Below, piece after piece: positions 1 through 9,788 of a stretch of 64,000 nt of DNA. The notes beneath the pieces were generated by a model that made no database searches, was not told the DNA's origin, and worked only from the letters and a program-made list of their open reading frames with translations. The DNA is from Rhodobacterales bacterium RIFCSPHIGHO2_02_FULL_62_130 (GTDB lineage Bacteria > Pseudomonadota > Alphaproteobacteria > Rhodobacterales > Rhodobacteraceae). The stretch covers positions 186,001-250,000 of the forward strand of contig MHZT01000001.1 of assembly GCA_001828855.1 (NCBI GenBank), read 5' to 3'. Made by a program: the position numbers and the translations under genes. Position 1 is the first letter of the stretch, and every line of letters starts with the position of its first letter.

Positions 1-816
1 AATCTCGCAGCCCAGATGGCCGACCGTGCGCTTGATCAGCGCGCCGTAATCCAGCGGCAGCGGCGGGGCTTCGTTAGACCGCGTGTAGGGGATGCCAAGA
101 CCGCCGCCCAGATCAAGGCGGCTGATGGTGTGGCCTTCGGCGCGCAGGCGTTCCGTCAGGTCTGCCACCTTTTTGTATGCCTGCTCAAAGGGTTCAAGCT
201 CGGTCAACTGGCTGCCGATATGCACGTCGATGCCGATGATCTGCAGGCCGGGCAGGGCGGCGGCTTCGGCATAAACGGCAGAGGCGCGATCAATCGGGAT
301 GCCGAACTTGTTTTCCTTTTTGCCCGTCGCGATTTTTTCGTGTGTGCGGGCATCAACGTCGGGGTTCACGCGGATGGTGATGGGGGCTACAACGCCCATC
401 GCGGTTGCCACTTCGGACAGGGCGCGCAGTTCGGGTTCGGATTCGACGTTGAATTGCCGGATGCCGTGGGTCAGCGCCAGCCGCATTTCGTCGCGGGTTT
501 TGCCGACGCCGGAGAACACGATGCGGTTGCCGGGGATGCCAGCGGCCAGTGCGCGGCGGTATTCGCCGCCCGACACCACATCCATGCCTGCGCCCAGATC
601 ACCCAGCAGTTTCAACACCGCCAGATTTGACAGCGATTTGATCGCAAAGCAGACCATATGCGGCAGCGGCGACAGCGCCTCGGTGAACAGGGTATAATGG
701 CGGGTCAGGGTGGCGGCGGAATAGACGTAGAACGGGGTTCCAACGCTGGCGGCAATTTCGGTCAGCGGCACGTCTTCGGCATGCAACACGCCATTGCGGT
801 AAAGAAAATGGTCCAT
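1..816 (-). CDS. lysA: Diaminopimelate decarboxylase (partial, C-terminus beyond the window)
   Basis: Last step of lysine synthesis: PLP-dependent decarboxylation of meso-diaminopimelate to L-lysine in the cytosol. The frame runs from an ATG at 816 (protein begins MDHFLYRNG) leftward off the window edge, giving 272 codons with no stop. Seen in it: the PLP-lysine region CFAIKSLSN with Lys60, then VVSGGEYRRAL, a GVGKT segment, RVNPDVDA, the KFGIP motif and HIGSQ, all in the order of fold-III decarboxylases. The family is about 420 residues, so roughly the last third is missing. It lies downstream of argH and the small lipoprotein on the same strand, a usual Rhodobacterales arrangement, and is probably cotranscribed with them. 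Confidence 0.95.
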   Translation of the reverse strand, partial: MDHFLYRNGVLHAEDVPLTEIAASVGTPFYVYSAATLTRHYTLFTEALSPLPHMVCFAIKSLSNLAVLKLLGDLGAGMDVVSGGEYRRALAAGIPGNRIVFSGVGKTRDEMRLALTHGIRQFNVESEPELRALSEVATAMGVVAPITIRVNPDVDARTHEKIATGKKENKFGIPIDRASAVYAEAAALPGLQIIGIDVHIGSQLTELEPFEQAYKKVADLTERLRAEGHTISRLDLGGGLGIPYTRSNEAPPLPLDYGALIKRTVGHLGCEI

Positions 817-886
817 GCTGTGCATCCCGAAGCTGCCTGTTCCTGCGCGGTATAGCAGACAAAGCGCCTAGAGCAATTCGCCGGAC

Positions 887-1027
887 CTATTTCAACGTGC
901 CGCCGATACCGATTTTCGTCTCGCCTGATACGGTCACTCCCGGCGCTACGGGCGGACCGTCCGCCCCGCAACCGGCAAGGGCGAAAAGGGTGGGGGCAAT
1001 CAGGGCAAGGATCAACAGCGGTTTCAT
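887..1027 (-). CDS. lptM: Small LptM-like lipoprotein
   Basis: A 46-residue protein, MKPLLILALIAP followed by TLFALAGC and then GADGPP, ending GIGGTLK. It has a lipoprotein signal with lipobox LAGC and the C-G-x-x-G-P start of the mature part that marks the YifL/LptM family. In E. coli LptM assists maturation of the LPS translocon LptD. The gene lies between argH and lysA, as yifL-like genes lie beside lysine or DAP genes elsewhere. The function here is inferred only from family resemblance and position; the mature peptide is short and low-complexity. Confidence 0.75.
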   Translation of the reverse strand: MKPLLILALIAPTLFALAGCGADGPPVAPGVTVSGETKIGIGGTLK

Positions 1028-1069
1028 GGCAGTCCTTCGGGGGAGGGCAAGGGCGCTTGGCCCCAGCCG

Positions 1070-1097
1070 GTCTGTATCAGCCAGTCTGTATCAGCCA
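1070..1097. repeat. 14-bp tandem duplication over the argH stop codon
   Basis: The 14-base unit gtctgtatcagcca occurs twice without spacer (1070-1083 and 1084-1097). The second copy contains the argH stop codon (tca at 1091-1093 on the plus strand). It looks like a recent slippage duplication outside the reading frame; no function is apparent. Confidence 0.8.
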
Positions 1098-2491
1098 AGC
1101 AGGGCTTTCCAGCGCGAAACCTGCTCGGCCACGCGCACGGGCGAGGTTCCGCCGTAAGAGGTGCGCGAGCGGACCGAGTTTTCGACTCCCAGCACTGAAT
1201 AAACCTCTTGGGTGATGCCGTCGTGGACCGATTTCATTTCGGTGATCGTGAGGTCGGGCAGATCGCAGCCCTTCTTTTCGGCCATGGCGACAAGTGTGCC
1301 GGTGACGTGGTGGGCGTCGCGGAACGGCAGGTTCAGCGCGCGCACCAGCCAGTCGGCCAGATCGGTGGCGGTGGAAAAGCCCGATGCTGCGGATTGCGCC
1401 AGCACGTCACGGTTGGCGGTCATGTCGCTGACCATGCCGGTCATGGCAGCAAGCGCCAGCATCAGGGTGTCGGCGGCGTCAAAAACCTGCTCCTTGTCTT
1501 CCTGCATGTCCTTGGAATAGGTCAGCGCCAGCCCCTTCATAATGGTGAACAGCGCTACGGTGGCCCCAAGGATGCGGCCCAGCTTGGCGCGGAGCAGTTC
1601 GGCGGCGTCGGGGTTTTTCTTTTGCGGCATGATGCTGCTGCCGGTGGTCCATTTGTCGGACAGTCTGACAAAGCGGAACTGGGCGGAAGACCAGATCACC
1701 AGCTCTTCGGCAAAGCGCGACAGGTGCATGGCGCAGATGCTGGAGGCGCTCAGGAATTCCAGCGCGAAATCGCGGTCAGAGACGGAGTCAAGGCTGTTGG
1801 CGGTGGGGCGGTCAAAGCCAAGGGCGGCTGCGGTCATATGGCGGTCGATGGGGAAAGAGGTTCCGGCCAAGGCGGCAGCGCCCAAGGGACATTCGTTCAT
1901 CCGGCGGCGGGCGTCTTCAAAGCGGGATTTGTCGCGGGCCAGCATCTCGACATAGGCCAGCATGTGATGGCCCCATGTCACCGGCTGCGCGGTTTGCAGA
2001 TGGGTGAAGCCGGGCATCGCCCAATCGGTGCCAGCCTCGGCCTGCGCCAGAAACGCCTGCATCAGGGCGGTCAGGCCAGTGATGGCGGCATCGCATTGGT
2101 CGCGCACCCAGAGGCGGAAATCGACCGCAACCTGATCGTTGCGGCTGCGTGCAGTGTGCAGGCGGCCTGCGGGTGCGCCGATGATGTCCTTCAGGCGCTG
2201 CTCCACATTCATGTGGATGTCTTCCAAAGCGGTGGAAAAGACGAAATTCCCGGCTTCGATCTCTGACAACACCGTGAGCAGGCCTTCCCCGATGGCCTCG
2301 GCATCACTAGGAACAAGGATACCGGTGGCGGCCAGCATGGCAGCATGTGCGCGGCTGCCCGCGATGTCCTGCGCGTAAAGCCGCTTGTCAAAGCCGATCG
2401 AGGCGTTGATGGCGGTCATGATCGCATCGGGGCCAGAGGCAAAACGGCCGCCCCACATTTGGTTGGCGGATGTGGTGGGGGAATTGGTCAT
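1091..2491 (-). CDS. argH: Argininosuccinate lyase
   Basis: Cleaves argininosuccinate to arginine and fumarate, the final step of arginine synthesis. With the start at 2491 ([17 protein letters not shown]) the protein is 466 residues, the usual length; a start at 2509 would add MSKAHP. Seen: WGGRF near the N-terminus, [10 protein letters not shown] (substrate-binding region), [13 protein letters not shown] and the fumarate-lyase signature [12 protein letters not shown]. The C-terminus carries SYGGTSP. The start is only 16 bases from the divergent TlpA-like gene, so each promoter must lie inside the other gene or the two face each other very closely. Confidence 0.96.
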   Translation of the reverse strand: MTNSPTTSANQMWGGRFASGPDAIMTAINASIGFDKRLYAQDIAGSRAHAAMLAATGILVPSDAEAIGEGLLTVLSEIEAGNFVFSTALEDIHMNVEQRLKDIIGAPAGRLHTARSRNDQVAVDFRLWVRDQCDAAITGLTALMQAFLAQAEAGTDWAMPGFTHLQTAQPVTWGHHMLAYVEMLARDKSRFEDARRRMNECPLGAAALAGTSFPIDRHMTAAALGFDRPTANSLDSVSDRDFALEFLSASSICAMHLSRFAEELVIWSSAQFRFVRLSDKWTTGSSIMPQKKNPDAAELLRAKLGRILGATVALFTIMKGLALTYSKDMQEDKEQVFDAADTLMLALAAMTGMVSDMTANRDVLAQSAASGFSTATDLADWLVRALNLPFRDAHHVTGTLVAMAEKKGCDLPDLTITEMKSVHDGITQEVYSVLGVENSVRSRTSYGGTSPVRVAEQVSRWKALLG

Positions 2492-2507
2492 GGGATGGGC
2501 CTTCGAC

Positions 2508-3041
2508 ATGATGCGGAAGATGATGCTGGCGGTTCTTTATACGGCCTTCGCCTGTGGTGCAAATGCTGGCAGCCTTGACGGGCTGCTGGTGGATGACATG
2601 AAGAAACTTGCACTGGTAGAGCCGGTGGCCATCCCCGAGGCTGTGCTGCTGGACGGGGCCGAGGCGGAACATACGCTGGCCGAGTATCAGGGCAAATGGG
2701 TGGTGCTGAACTTCTGGGCGACATGGTGCGCGCCCTGCCGCGCCGAGATGCCCTCGCTGGACCGGCTGCAAGTGGCGATGCCCGAAATCGCGGTGGTGCC
2801 GGTGGCAACTGGCCGCAATGCCGTATCGCAGATTGGAAAATTCTACGCCGAGGCGGGGGTGGTGAACCTGCCCGTGCTGCGCGACCCGAAATCGGAACTG
2901 GCACGCGCGATGGGCGTGCTGGGCCTGCCGGTGACAGTGATCCTTGACCCCGAAGGCCGCGAAGTCGCCCGCCTGATCGGCGATGCAGAATGGGATAGCC
3001 CTGCCGCCATCGCCGTCCTGAAAGCGATTCAAACGCCATAA
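2508..3041 (+). CDS. tlpA: TlpA-family thiol:disulfide oxidoreductase
   Basis: A 177-residue thioredoxin-fold protein for periplasmic disulfide exchange. An N-terminal hydrophobic segment ([15 protein letters not shown]) acts as signal peptide or anchor. The active site is WATWCAPC with Cys74 and Cys77, followed by E-M-P-S-L. The cis-Pro loop [12 protein letters not shown] is present. Two adjacent ATGs (2508, 2511) are possible starts. TlpA-type proteins reduce apocytochrome or copper-chaperone cysteines; which client applies here cannot be told. It faces argH, as in many Rhodobacterales. Confidence 0.85.
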   Translation: MMRKMMLAVLYTAFACGANAGSLDGLLVDDMKKLALVEPVAIPEAVLLDGAEAEHTLAEYQGKWVVLNFWATWCAPCRAEMPSLDRLQVAMPEIAVVPVATGRNAVSQIGKFYAEAGVVNLPVLRDPKSELARAMGVLGLPVTVILDPEGREVARLIGDAEWDSPAAIAVLKAIQTP

Positions 3042-3043
3042 GC

Positions 3044-3253
3044 AAAGGTGCGTGAAATCACGCACCCTACCCTTTCTCCTGCACCGCGCGCGCTTTTGGC
3101 GGCTGTTGATGCCTCCGGCGGGGATATTTGTGCAAAGAGGATGGAACCGGTGGTTTCATCTTGGCCCAAATACTCCCGCCGGAGGCTTCTGTCGTTTTGG
3201 CAGGGCGATCCGCTGACAAGCACGGGGGTAGGGTGCGTGATTCACGCACCTTT
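3044..3253. repeat. Composite inverted-repeat element A (nested, about 210 bp)
   Basis: The outer parts are a 20-base palindrome (ggtgcgtgaaatcacgcacc, 3047-3066) followed by ctaccc, and its inverted partner gggta + ggtgcgtgattcacgcacc (3232-3250). The inner parts are arms beginning gcctccggcggggatattt (3111-3141) and ending atactcccgccggaggc (3156-3186), again inverted to each other. The whole is therefore close to mirror-symmetric. Related pieces occur at 10680, 14533, 32645, 43899 and 48434. It sits between the convergent ends of the TlpA-like gene and the aldo-keto reductase gene and could also work as a two-way terminator. Confidence 0.85.
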
Positions 3254-3257
3254 CTGT

Positions 3258-4286
3258 TTAGTCAGACGAGGATTTGACCCAGAGGTTGATGTCTTTCTCT
3301 TCCGAGATGTGGTTGATCTTCGACAGCTCGTCTGCGGTGAAGTCGAGGTTGTGGATGGCGCCGACGCAGTCCAGCACCTGTTCGGGTTTTGAGGCACCGA
3401 TAAGGGCGGTGGTGATGCCGCCGTTCCGCAGCACCCATGCCAGTGCCATCTGGGCCAGTGTCTGCCCCCTTGCCTGTGCCATCTCGTCCAGTGCGCGCAC
3501 GGATGCCAGCGCCTTTGGTGTGATCACCGACGGGTCCAGCGATTTGCCTTGCGCGGCGCGCGAGCCTTGCGGGATGCCGTTGAGGTATTTCTTGGTCAGG
3601 ATGCCTTGGGCCAGCGGGGTGAAAGCGATGGAGCCGATGCCCAGTTCGGCCAGTGTCTCTTTCAGCCCGTCGGTTTCGACCCAGCGGTTCAGGATGTTAT
3701 AGCTGGGCTGGTGGATCAGGCAGGGGGTGCCAAGCTCTTTCAATATCGCCGCCGCTTCGCGGGTGCGTTGCGAATTATAGCTGGAAATCCCGACATAAAG
3801 CGCGCGACCCGAGCGCACGATATGGTCCAGCGCCATCATCGTTTCTTCCAGCGGCGTTTCCGGATCGAAGCGGTGGGAATAGAAGATATCGACGTAATCC
3901 AGCCCCATCCGTTTCAGCGACTGGTCACAGGATGCGATCAGATATTTGCGCGAGCCCCATTCGCCATAAGGGCCGCCCCACATCAGGTAGCCTGCTTTGG
4001 ACGAGATGATCATCTCGTCCCGATAGGGTTTGAAATCGGACTTCAGGATGTCGCCGAACGCCTCTTCCGCCGAGCCGGGGGGCGGGCCGTAGTTGTTGGC
4101 CAGATCGAAATGGGTGATGCCGTTGTCAAAGGCGGTGTGGCAGATCGCGCGTTTGGTGTCGTGGGGCGTGTCGTAGCCGAAGTTGTGCCACAGACCAAGG
4201 CTGATGGCGGGCAGTTTCAGGCCCGAGTTGCCGCAGCGGCGGTAGATCATGCGGTCATAGCGGGTTTCGGCGGCGGTATAGGTCAT
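3258..4286 (-). CDS. gpr: YghZ-type aldo-keto reductase (L-glyceraldehyde 3-phosphate reductase family)
   Basis: A 342-residue NADPH-dependent AKR14-type reductase. It matches E. coli YghZ, which reduces L-glyceraldehyde 3-phosphate and methylglyoxal. Seen: YRRCGNSGLKLPAISLG near the start, HFDLANNYGPPPGSAEE with the catalytic Asp and Tyr, SSKAGY with the catalytic Lys, YSHRFDPETPLEE with the active-site His, and the C-terminal cofactor-binding IGASKPEQ. Length is normal. The gene is single; its 3' end abuts composite repeat A and its 5' end faces tamA across 169 bases. Confidence 0.92.
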   Translation of the reverse strand: MTYTAAETRYDRMIYRRCGNSGLKLPAISLGLWHNFGYDTPHDTKRAICHTAFDNGITHFDLANNYGPPPGSAEEAFGDILKSDFKPYRDEMIISSKAGYLMWGGPYGEWGSRKYLIASCDQSLKRMGLDYVDIFYSHRFDPETPLEETMMALDHIVRSGRALYVGISSYNSQRTREAAAILKELGTPCLIHQPSYNILNRWVETDGLKETLAELGIGSIAFTPLAQGILTKKYLNGIPQGSRAAQGKSLDPSVITPKALASVRALDEMAQARGQTLAQMALAWVLRNGGITTALIGASKPEQVLDCVGAIHNLDFTADELSKINHISEEKDINLWVKSSSD

Positions 4287-4455
4287 GGCGGCCTCTGGAT
4301 GTTGGCGGGCGTTGACGTGGGGAGCGTGTTAGCGCCAACAGTTCGGGGCAAATCCGCCAAAGGTCAAGGGTGGGGAAAGCTGCTTGGCGCTGGCCGGTCG
4401 CATTGCCCTTCGGGGGCGGGCAGGACATAGTGGGGGCCAAGAGTGCGGGGTTGTC

Positions 4456-6276
4456 ATGTCGGGTCGTGCAGGGTGCAAGTGGGGTTTGGCTGTCATCGGG
4501 GCGATGGTGGTCGGTCTGGGCATGGCGACGGCGGGCAATGCGCTGGAGCGGCTGGATTTCGCGGTACGCGGTGCCAGCGCCGCGCTTGACAAAGAGTTGC
4601 GTTTTGCCTCGATTTTGTTGGCCTCGCAAAAGGCGGGGACGGTTGACGCGCAGGATCTGTTTGCCGATGCGCGGGCGGAATATGCCAGCCTTCTGGGCGC
4701 GCTTTATGCCAGCGGGCATTATTCGCCGGTGATCCATGTGCTGATCGACGGGCGCGAGGCTGCGGGCATTGCGCCGCTGGACGCGCCCGCGCGGATCGGC
4801 CGGATCGAGGTACAGGTTGATCCGGGACCGGTGTTTGCGTTTTCGCGCGCCGTGGTGGCGCCATTGGCGGCGGGGACGGTGCTGCCCGAGGGCTTTGCGG
4901 CGGGGGCTGTGGCCGAAAGCGGTGCGGTGGTTGCGGCTGTCGGGGCTGCGGTGGATGGCTGGCGCGATGTCGGTCATGCCAAGGCTGTGGCGGGCGCGCA
5001 GAATTTGGTCGCGGATCACGGGTCCGCGACTCTGTCTGCCGAGGTTGCAATCAGGCCGGGGCCGCGGCTGCGCTTTGGGCCTTTGGCGGTGCAGGGCCAT
5101 GCGCGGATGCGCGAAGCGCGGGTGCTGGAGATTGCGGGGCTGCCTGTCGGGCAGGTGTATTCTCCAGCCGAGGTTGAACGGGCGGCGGCGCGGTTGCGGC
5201 GCAGCGGCGTGTTCAAATCGGTGACGCTGGTCGAGGATGATGCAATTACCGCGCCGGATCTGCTGGGGATCACGGCGCGTCTGGTGGAAGAAAAGACCCG
5301 CCGCTATAGTTTCGGGGCCGAGATTGCCAGTTTTGACGGGTTGATGGTGAACGGCACATGGTTGCACCGCAACCTGTTCGGCGGGGCCGAGCGTTTGACC
5401 CTGAACGGCGAGATCCGCAACATCGGTGTGCAGTCGGGCGGGATCGATTACGGTCTGGGGCTGACGCTGGACCGTCCTGCGACCTTTACGCCGGATACCA
5501 CGCTGGGCATTGGCGCGCAGTACGAGCATCTGGACGAGGTGGATTTCGTCTCGGACGGGTTCGATGTGGCCGTGTCACTGACGCAGGTGTTTTCCGAGGC
5601 GCTGACCGCGCAGGCGGGGTTCGGCTATGAATATGCGGATGTGACCGATGCCTCGGGGTCGTCGGTGTTTCAAAGCCTGTCCCTGCCGGTCGGGGTGACA
5701 TGGGACAAGCGCGACGCCAGAACCGAGGCTGCGAAGGGCTTTTATCTGGAGGCCGAGGCCAAGCCGTTTCTGGGCTTTGGCATCACCGACAGCGGGATGC
5801 GGTTGACGGGCGATCTGCGGGGATACCGTGCGGCAGGCGAGCGGCTGGTTTTTGCCGGACGGCTGCAGGCGGGGGCGATCCTGGGTGCCAGTCTGGCCGG
5901 CACGCCGCGCGATGATCTGTTCTATTCGGGCGGCGGCGGCACCGTGCGGGGGCAGCCTTATCAATCCTTGGGCGTCTATGTGTTGCAGGACGCCTTGCTG
6001 AACCCGTTCAAGACGGGGGGAACCTACTATGTTGCAGGGTCGGTCGAGGCGCGGCTGAAGGTCAGCAATACCATCGGACTGGTGGGATTTCTCGACGCCG
6101 GGCAGGTTGATGTGGACGGGTTCTTTACCGGAGCGGGCAACTGGCACGCGGGCGCGGGGCTGGGGGTGCGCTATGCGACCGGCGTGGGGCCGATCCGGCT
6201 GGATCTGGCTGTGCCGGTGGGGGGATCTACGGGCGACGGTCTGCAGATTTATCTGGGTTTGGGGCAGGCGTTCTGA
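4456..6276 (+). CDS. tamA: TamA, outer-membrane translocation and assembly module subunit
   Basis: A 606-residue Omp85-family protein. The chosen ATG (4456) is followed directly by a signal peptide (KWGLAVIGAMVVGLGMATAGNA); the frame is open further upstream without a signal-like start. POTRA-like segments fill the first half (for example RIGRIEVQVDPGPVF and GPLAVQGHARMREARVLEIAGL). The C-terminal half is a 16-strand barrel with Omp85 features such as DLFYSGGGGTVRGQPYQSLG and GPIRLDLAVP. TamA works with the inner-membrane-anchored TamB in building the outer membrane. The stop overlaps the tamB start by one base (TGATG), so the two are coupled. Confidence 0.93.
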   Translation: MSGRAGCKWGLAVIGAMVVGLGMATAGNALERLDFAVRGASAALDKELRFASILLASQKAGTVDAQDLFADARAEYASLLGALYASGHYSPVIHVLIDGREAAGIAPLDAPARIGRIEVQVDPGPVFAFSRAVVAPLAAGTVLPEGFAAGAVAESGAVVAAVGAAVDGWRDVGHAKAVAGAQNLVADHGSATLSAEVAIRPGPRLRFGPLAVQGHARMREARVLEIAGLPVGQVYSPAEVERAAARLRRSGVFKSVTLVEDDAITAPDLLGITARLVEEKTRRYSFGAEIASFDGLMVNGTWLHRNLFGGAERLTLNGEIRNIGVQSGGIDYGLGLTLDRPATFTPDTTLGIGAQYEHLDEVDFVSDGFDVAVSLTQVFSEALTAQAGFGYEYADVTDASGSSVFQSLSLPVGVTWDKRDARTEAAKGFYLEAEAKPFLGFGITDSGMRLTGDLRGYRAAGERLVFAGRLQAGAILGASLAGTPRDDLFYSGGGGTVRGQPYQSLGVYVLQDALLNPFKTGGTYYVAGSVEARLKVSNTIGLVGFLDAGQVDVDGFFTGAGNWHAGAGLGVRYATGVGPIRLDLAVPVGGSTGDGLQIYLGLGQAF

Positions 6277-9200
6277 TGCGGGTTCTGGTGCTTTTTCTGC
6301 TGTGTTGGCTGCCGGTGATGGCGGCGGCGCAGACCGATGACCGTAGCTATCTGACCGCCTTCCTTGAGGACAATCTGTCGGGTGCGGGGCGGGTGGTGGT
6401 TGTCACCGGCTTTGAAGGCGCGCTGTCGTCGCAGGCGACGGTGGCCGAGATCACCATTGCCGATGAGGCGGGGATCTGGCTGACGCTGCGGGGGATCACG
6501 CTGGACTGGACACGATCGGCGCTGTTTTCGGGGCGGATCGAGGTGAACCAGCTTACGGCAGACGAAATTTTGCTGGACCGCTTGCCTGCGCCGCAGGGAC
6601 CGGTGGCCGAGGCGGGAGAGTTTGCGCTGCCGGAATTGCCGGTCTCGGTGCAGATCGGGGCGCTGGCGGCCAATCGGATCGTGCTGGGGGCTGCGGTGCT
6701 GGGTCAGCCGGTCGAGGGGCGGCTGGACGCGGCGCTGTCGCTGATCGGCGGCGAAGGGCAGGGGCGGTTGACGCTGACCCGCACCGATGACGGGCCGGAG
6801 GGCGTGATTGATCTGGCAGCAAGTTATGCCAATGCCGACAAGCGGCTGGTGCTGGACCTTTCGGCGCGGGAGGACGCGGGCGGGCTTGCGGTTTCGCTGC
6901 TGGGCCTGCCGGGGGCGCCGCAGGCCTTACTGACGATCAAGGGCGCGGGGCCGCTGGATGATTTTGCGGCGGATGTTGCGCTGGACACCGACGGGGTGTC
7001 GCGGCTGGCGGGGCAGGTCACGCTGAAAGGGCAGGAGGCGGGGGCGACGGGGTTTGCCGCGGATCTGTCGGGCGATCTGGCTCCGCTGTTTCTGCCCGAT
7101 TATGCCGCGTTTTTCGGGGATGCGGTCGGGCTTGTGGTGGATGGCAGCCGCGCGGCAGACGGGCGGCTTGATCTGGCCGAGATGTCGCTGACCACGCGGG
7201 CGCTGCGGTTGCAGGGGCAGATGGTGCTGGCGGCGGATGGTGTGCCAGAGCGGTTCAGCCTGAACGGCGATCTGGGGCTGTCGGGTGGCGAGGCGGTGCT
7301 GCTGCCGTTGACGACCGAGATCGAAACGCGCATCGGGCGTGCCGATCTTGCCATAAGCTATGACGCGACCGAGGGGGAGGGGTGGTCCCTGCTGACCCAT
7401 ATCACCGGACTGGACCGTTCGGATTTTGCGGCGGAACGGCTGGAGCTGGCGGGATCGGGGCGGATTTCGCGGCGGGGCGGGGTGCCTGTGGTGGGCGGCA
7501 CGCTGCGCTTTGATGCGGGTGGGTTGCAGCCCGCCGATCCGGCCCTTGCGGCGGCTTTGGGCGATGCGGTGACTGGCGAGGCACTGGGATTTTGGCGGCA
7601 GGGCGATGGCGTGCTGTCGCTGCCGCGGCTTAAGATTTCGGGCGTCGATTATGCGGTGACGGCGGGCGGCACGGTGACAGGGCTGGGCGAGGCGCTGACC
7701 GTCACGGGGCGGATTGCGGCGCAGATGGCCGATCTGTCGCGGCTGTCGGGCCTTGCGGGGCGTGATCTGGGCGGGGCGGCCGATATTGCCGCCGAAGGAT
7801 CGGGCAGCCCCTTGACCGGCGCGTTTGATGTGGTGGCGCGGGCGGTCGGGCGCGACATGGCGGCGGGTGTGGCGGAACTGGACAACCTGCTGCGCGGTGA
7901 GGCAACGATTGATCTGTCGGCCAGACGCGACACCGGCGGGACGCAGTTGCGGTCTTTGGAGATCAGGGCGTCCAGCCTGAGCGTGCAGGCTTCGGGGAAG
8001 ATTGCGTCGGAGGGCAGCGATCTGGCGGGCGAGGTGGCCTTTGCCGATCTGGGCGCGCTGGGCGCGGGCTATGGCGGGGCGTTGCAGGGCAAGGCACGGC
8101 TGACGGGCAGTCTGACCGAAGGGCGCATGACGCTTGAGGCCGTGGGCAATGGCTTGCGTATCGGTCAGGCGCAGGCAGACCGGCTGCTGCGCGGGCAATC
8201 GGCGTTGTCCTTGGTGCTGACATTGAAGGATGGCGCGGTGCAGGTGGAAACCGCACGGCTGGACAATCCGCAACTGCAGGCCAGTGCAACGGGCGTGTTG
8301 CAGGGCGAGGTGCAAACCCTTGATCTGACAGCACGGTTGCAGGATTTGGGACTGCTGTTGCCCGAGTTTCCGGGGGCGCTGACGATCACAGGCCGGGCGG
8401 TGCAGGAGGTGGGCGGCACCACGCTGGACCTGCGGGCCAAGGGGCCGGGGCAGATTGATGCCAGCGTAACGGGCAAGGTCGCGGCGGGGTTCGGGGCGGC
8501 GGATCTGGATATAAAGGGGACGGGGCAGGCGGCGCTGGTCAACGCCTTTATCGCACCGCGCGCGATTGCGGGGGGATTGCGGTTTGATCTGCGGCTGAAC
8601 GGGCCGATGCAGGTTTCGGCTCTGTCGGGCAGTGTGGTGCTGGATGGCGGGCGGCTGTCGGACCCTGCGCTTGGCTTTGCGCTGACGGGGATTGCGGCGC
8701 GGGCGGCCTTGGCGGGGGCGCGGGCGGATTTGGATGTGACGGCGGATGTATCGTCGGGCGGATCGGTGGCGGTGCGCGGCACGGTGGGGCTTGCCGCGCC
8801 CTTTGCAGGCGATCTGGCGGTGGATATTGCGCGCGCGACGCTGCGCGACCCCGATCTGTATGAGACAACGGCCAATGGTGCGCTGACGGTGCAGGGGCCA
8901 CTGGCGGGGGGGGCGATGATTGCGGGGCGCATTGCGCTGACCGAAACCGAGTTGCGGGTGCCATCGACCGGATTTGGCCGCGCAGGCGATCTGCCGGGGC
9001 TGCGCCATGTGGCGGAGCCTGCCGATGTGCGCGCGACGCGGGCGCGGGCGGGGCTGGTCGATGTCGCGGGCGCGGGCGGACGCGGCGGGGCGGCCTTCGG
9101 GCTGGACGTGGTGCTGTCGGCCCCGAACCGCGTGTTCGTGCGCGGGCGCGGTCTGGATGCGGAACTGGGCGGCGAATTGCGGCTGGGCGGCACCACGGCG

Positions 9201-9788
9201 GCGGTGGCCCCTGTGGGATCGTTCGGGCTGATCCGCGGGCGGCTGGAGATTCTGGGCAAGCGGCTGGATCTGACCGAAGCGGTGCTGCAGATGGAGGGCA
9301 AGCTGATCCCGTCGCTGCATATCGTGGCGGCCACGGTGAATGACGGGATCACGGTGGCGGTGGGCATCGACGGGCCTGCCACCGATCCGGTGGTCAGCTT
9401 TACCTCGACCCCCGATCTGCCTGAAGAAGAGGTGCTGGCGCAACTGCTGTTCGGGCAGACGTTGCAAGGGCTGTCGGCGTTTCAGGCGCTGCAACTGGCC
9501 AGTGCTGTGGCAACGCTGGCGGGCAAGGGCGGCGATGGCATCGTAGCGCGGGCCAGAAAGGGCATCGGGCTGGACAATCTGGATGTGAAAACCGCCAGCG
9601 ACGGGTCGGCCTCGGTCACGGCGGGCAAGTACCTGACCAAGAACATCTATTCCGAGTTTACCGTGGATCAGGCGGGGCAAAGCCAGATCAACCTGAACTT
9701 CGATGTGTCGGATCAGGTGCGGCTGCGGGGACGGGCCAATTCTGACGGAACGGCAGGGCTTGGGATCGTGGTCGAGAAGGACTACTGA
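6276..9788 (+). CDS. tamB: TamB, translocation/assembly module (AsmA-like, DUF490)
   Basis: A 1170-residue protein with an N-terminal hydrophobic anchor (MRVLVLFLLCWLPVMAAAQ), a very long repetitive beta-rich middle and a C-terminal DUF490 domain. That domain holds the typical DPVVSFTSTPDLPEEEVLAQLLFG region and a final NLNFDVSDQVRLRG stretch ending in an aromatic residue. Such proteins form a hydrophobic groove spanning the periplasm, working with TamA and probably moving phospholipid. The coding strand is extremely G-rich, which leaves a long open but non-coding antisense frame. The 3' end overlaps the convergent YihY-like gene by 7 bases. Confidence 0.93.
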   Translation: MRVLVLFLLCWLPVMAAAQTDDRSYLTAFLEDNLSGAGRVVVVTGFEGALSSQATVAEITIADEAGIWLTLRGITLDWTRSALFSGRIEVNQLTADEILLDRLPAPQGPVAEAGEFALPELPVSVQIGALAANRIVLGAAVLGQPVEGRLDAALSLIGGEGQGRLTLTRTDDGPEGVIDLAASYANADKRLVLDLSAREDAGGLAVSLLGLPGAPQALLTIKGAGPLDDFAADVALDTDGVSRLAGQVTLKGQEAGATGFAADLSGDLAPLFLPDYAAFFGDAVGLVVDGSRAADGRLDLAEMSLTTRALRLQGQMVLAADGVPERFSLNGDLGLSGGEAVLLPLTTEIETRIGRADLAISYDATEGEGWSLLTHITGLDRSDFAAERLELAGSGRISRRGGVPVVGGTLRFDAGGLQPADPALAAALGDAVTGEALGFWRQGDGVLSLPRLKISGVDYAVTAGGTVTGLGEALTVTGRIAAQMADLSRLSGLAGRDLGGAADIAAEGSGSPLTGAFDVVARAVGRDMAAGVAELDNLLRGEATIDLSARRDTGGTQLRSLEIRASSLSVQASGKIASEGSDLAGEVAFADLGALGAGYGGALQGKARLTGSLTEGRMTLEAVGNGLRIGQAQADRLLRGQSALSLVLTLKDGAVQVETARLDNPQLQASATGVLQGEVQTLDLTARLQDLGLLLPEFPGALTITGRAVQEVGGTTLDLRAKGPGQIDASVTGKVAAGFGAADLDIKGTGQAALVNAFIAPRAIAGGLRFDLRLNGPMQVSALSGSVVLDGGRLSDPALGFALTGIAARAALAGARADLDVTADVSSGGSVAVRGTVGLAAPFAGDLAVDIARATLRDPDLYETTANGALTVQGPLAGGAMIAGRIALTETELRVPSTGFGRAGDLPGLRHVAEPADVRATRARAGLVDVAGAGGRGGAAFGLDVVLSAPNRVFVRGRGLDAELGGELRLGGTTAAVAPVGSFGLIRGRLEILGKRLDLTEAVLQMEGKLIPSLHIVAATVNDGITVAVGIDGPATDPVVSFTSTPDLPEEEVLAQLLFGQTLQGLSAFQALQLASAVATLAGKGGDGIVARARKGIGLDNLDVKTASDGSASVTAGKYLTKNIYSEFTVDQAGQSQINLNFDVSDQVRLRGRANSDGTAGLGIVVEKDY

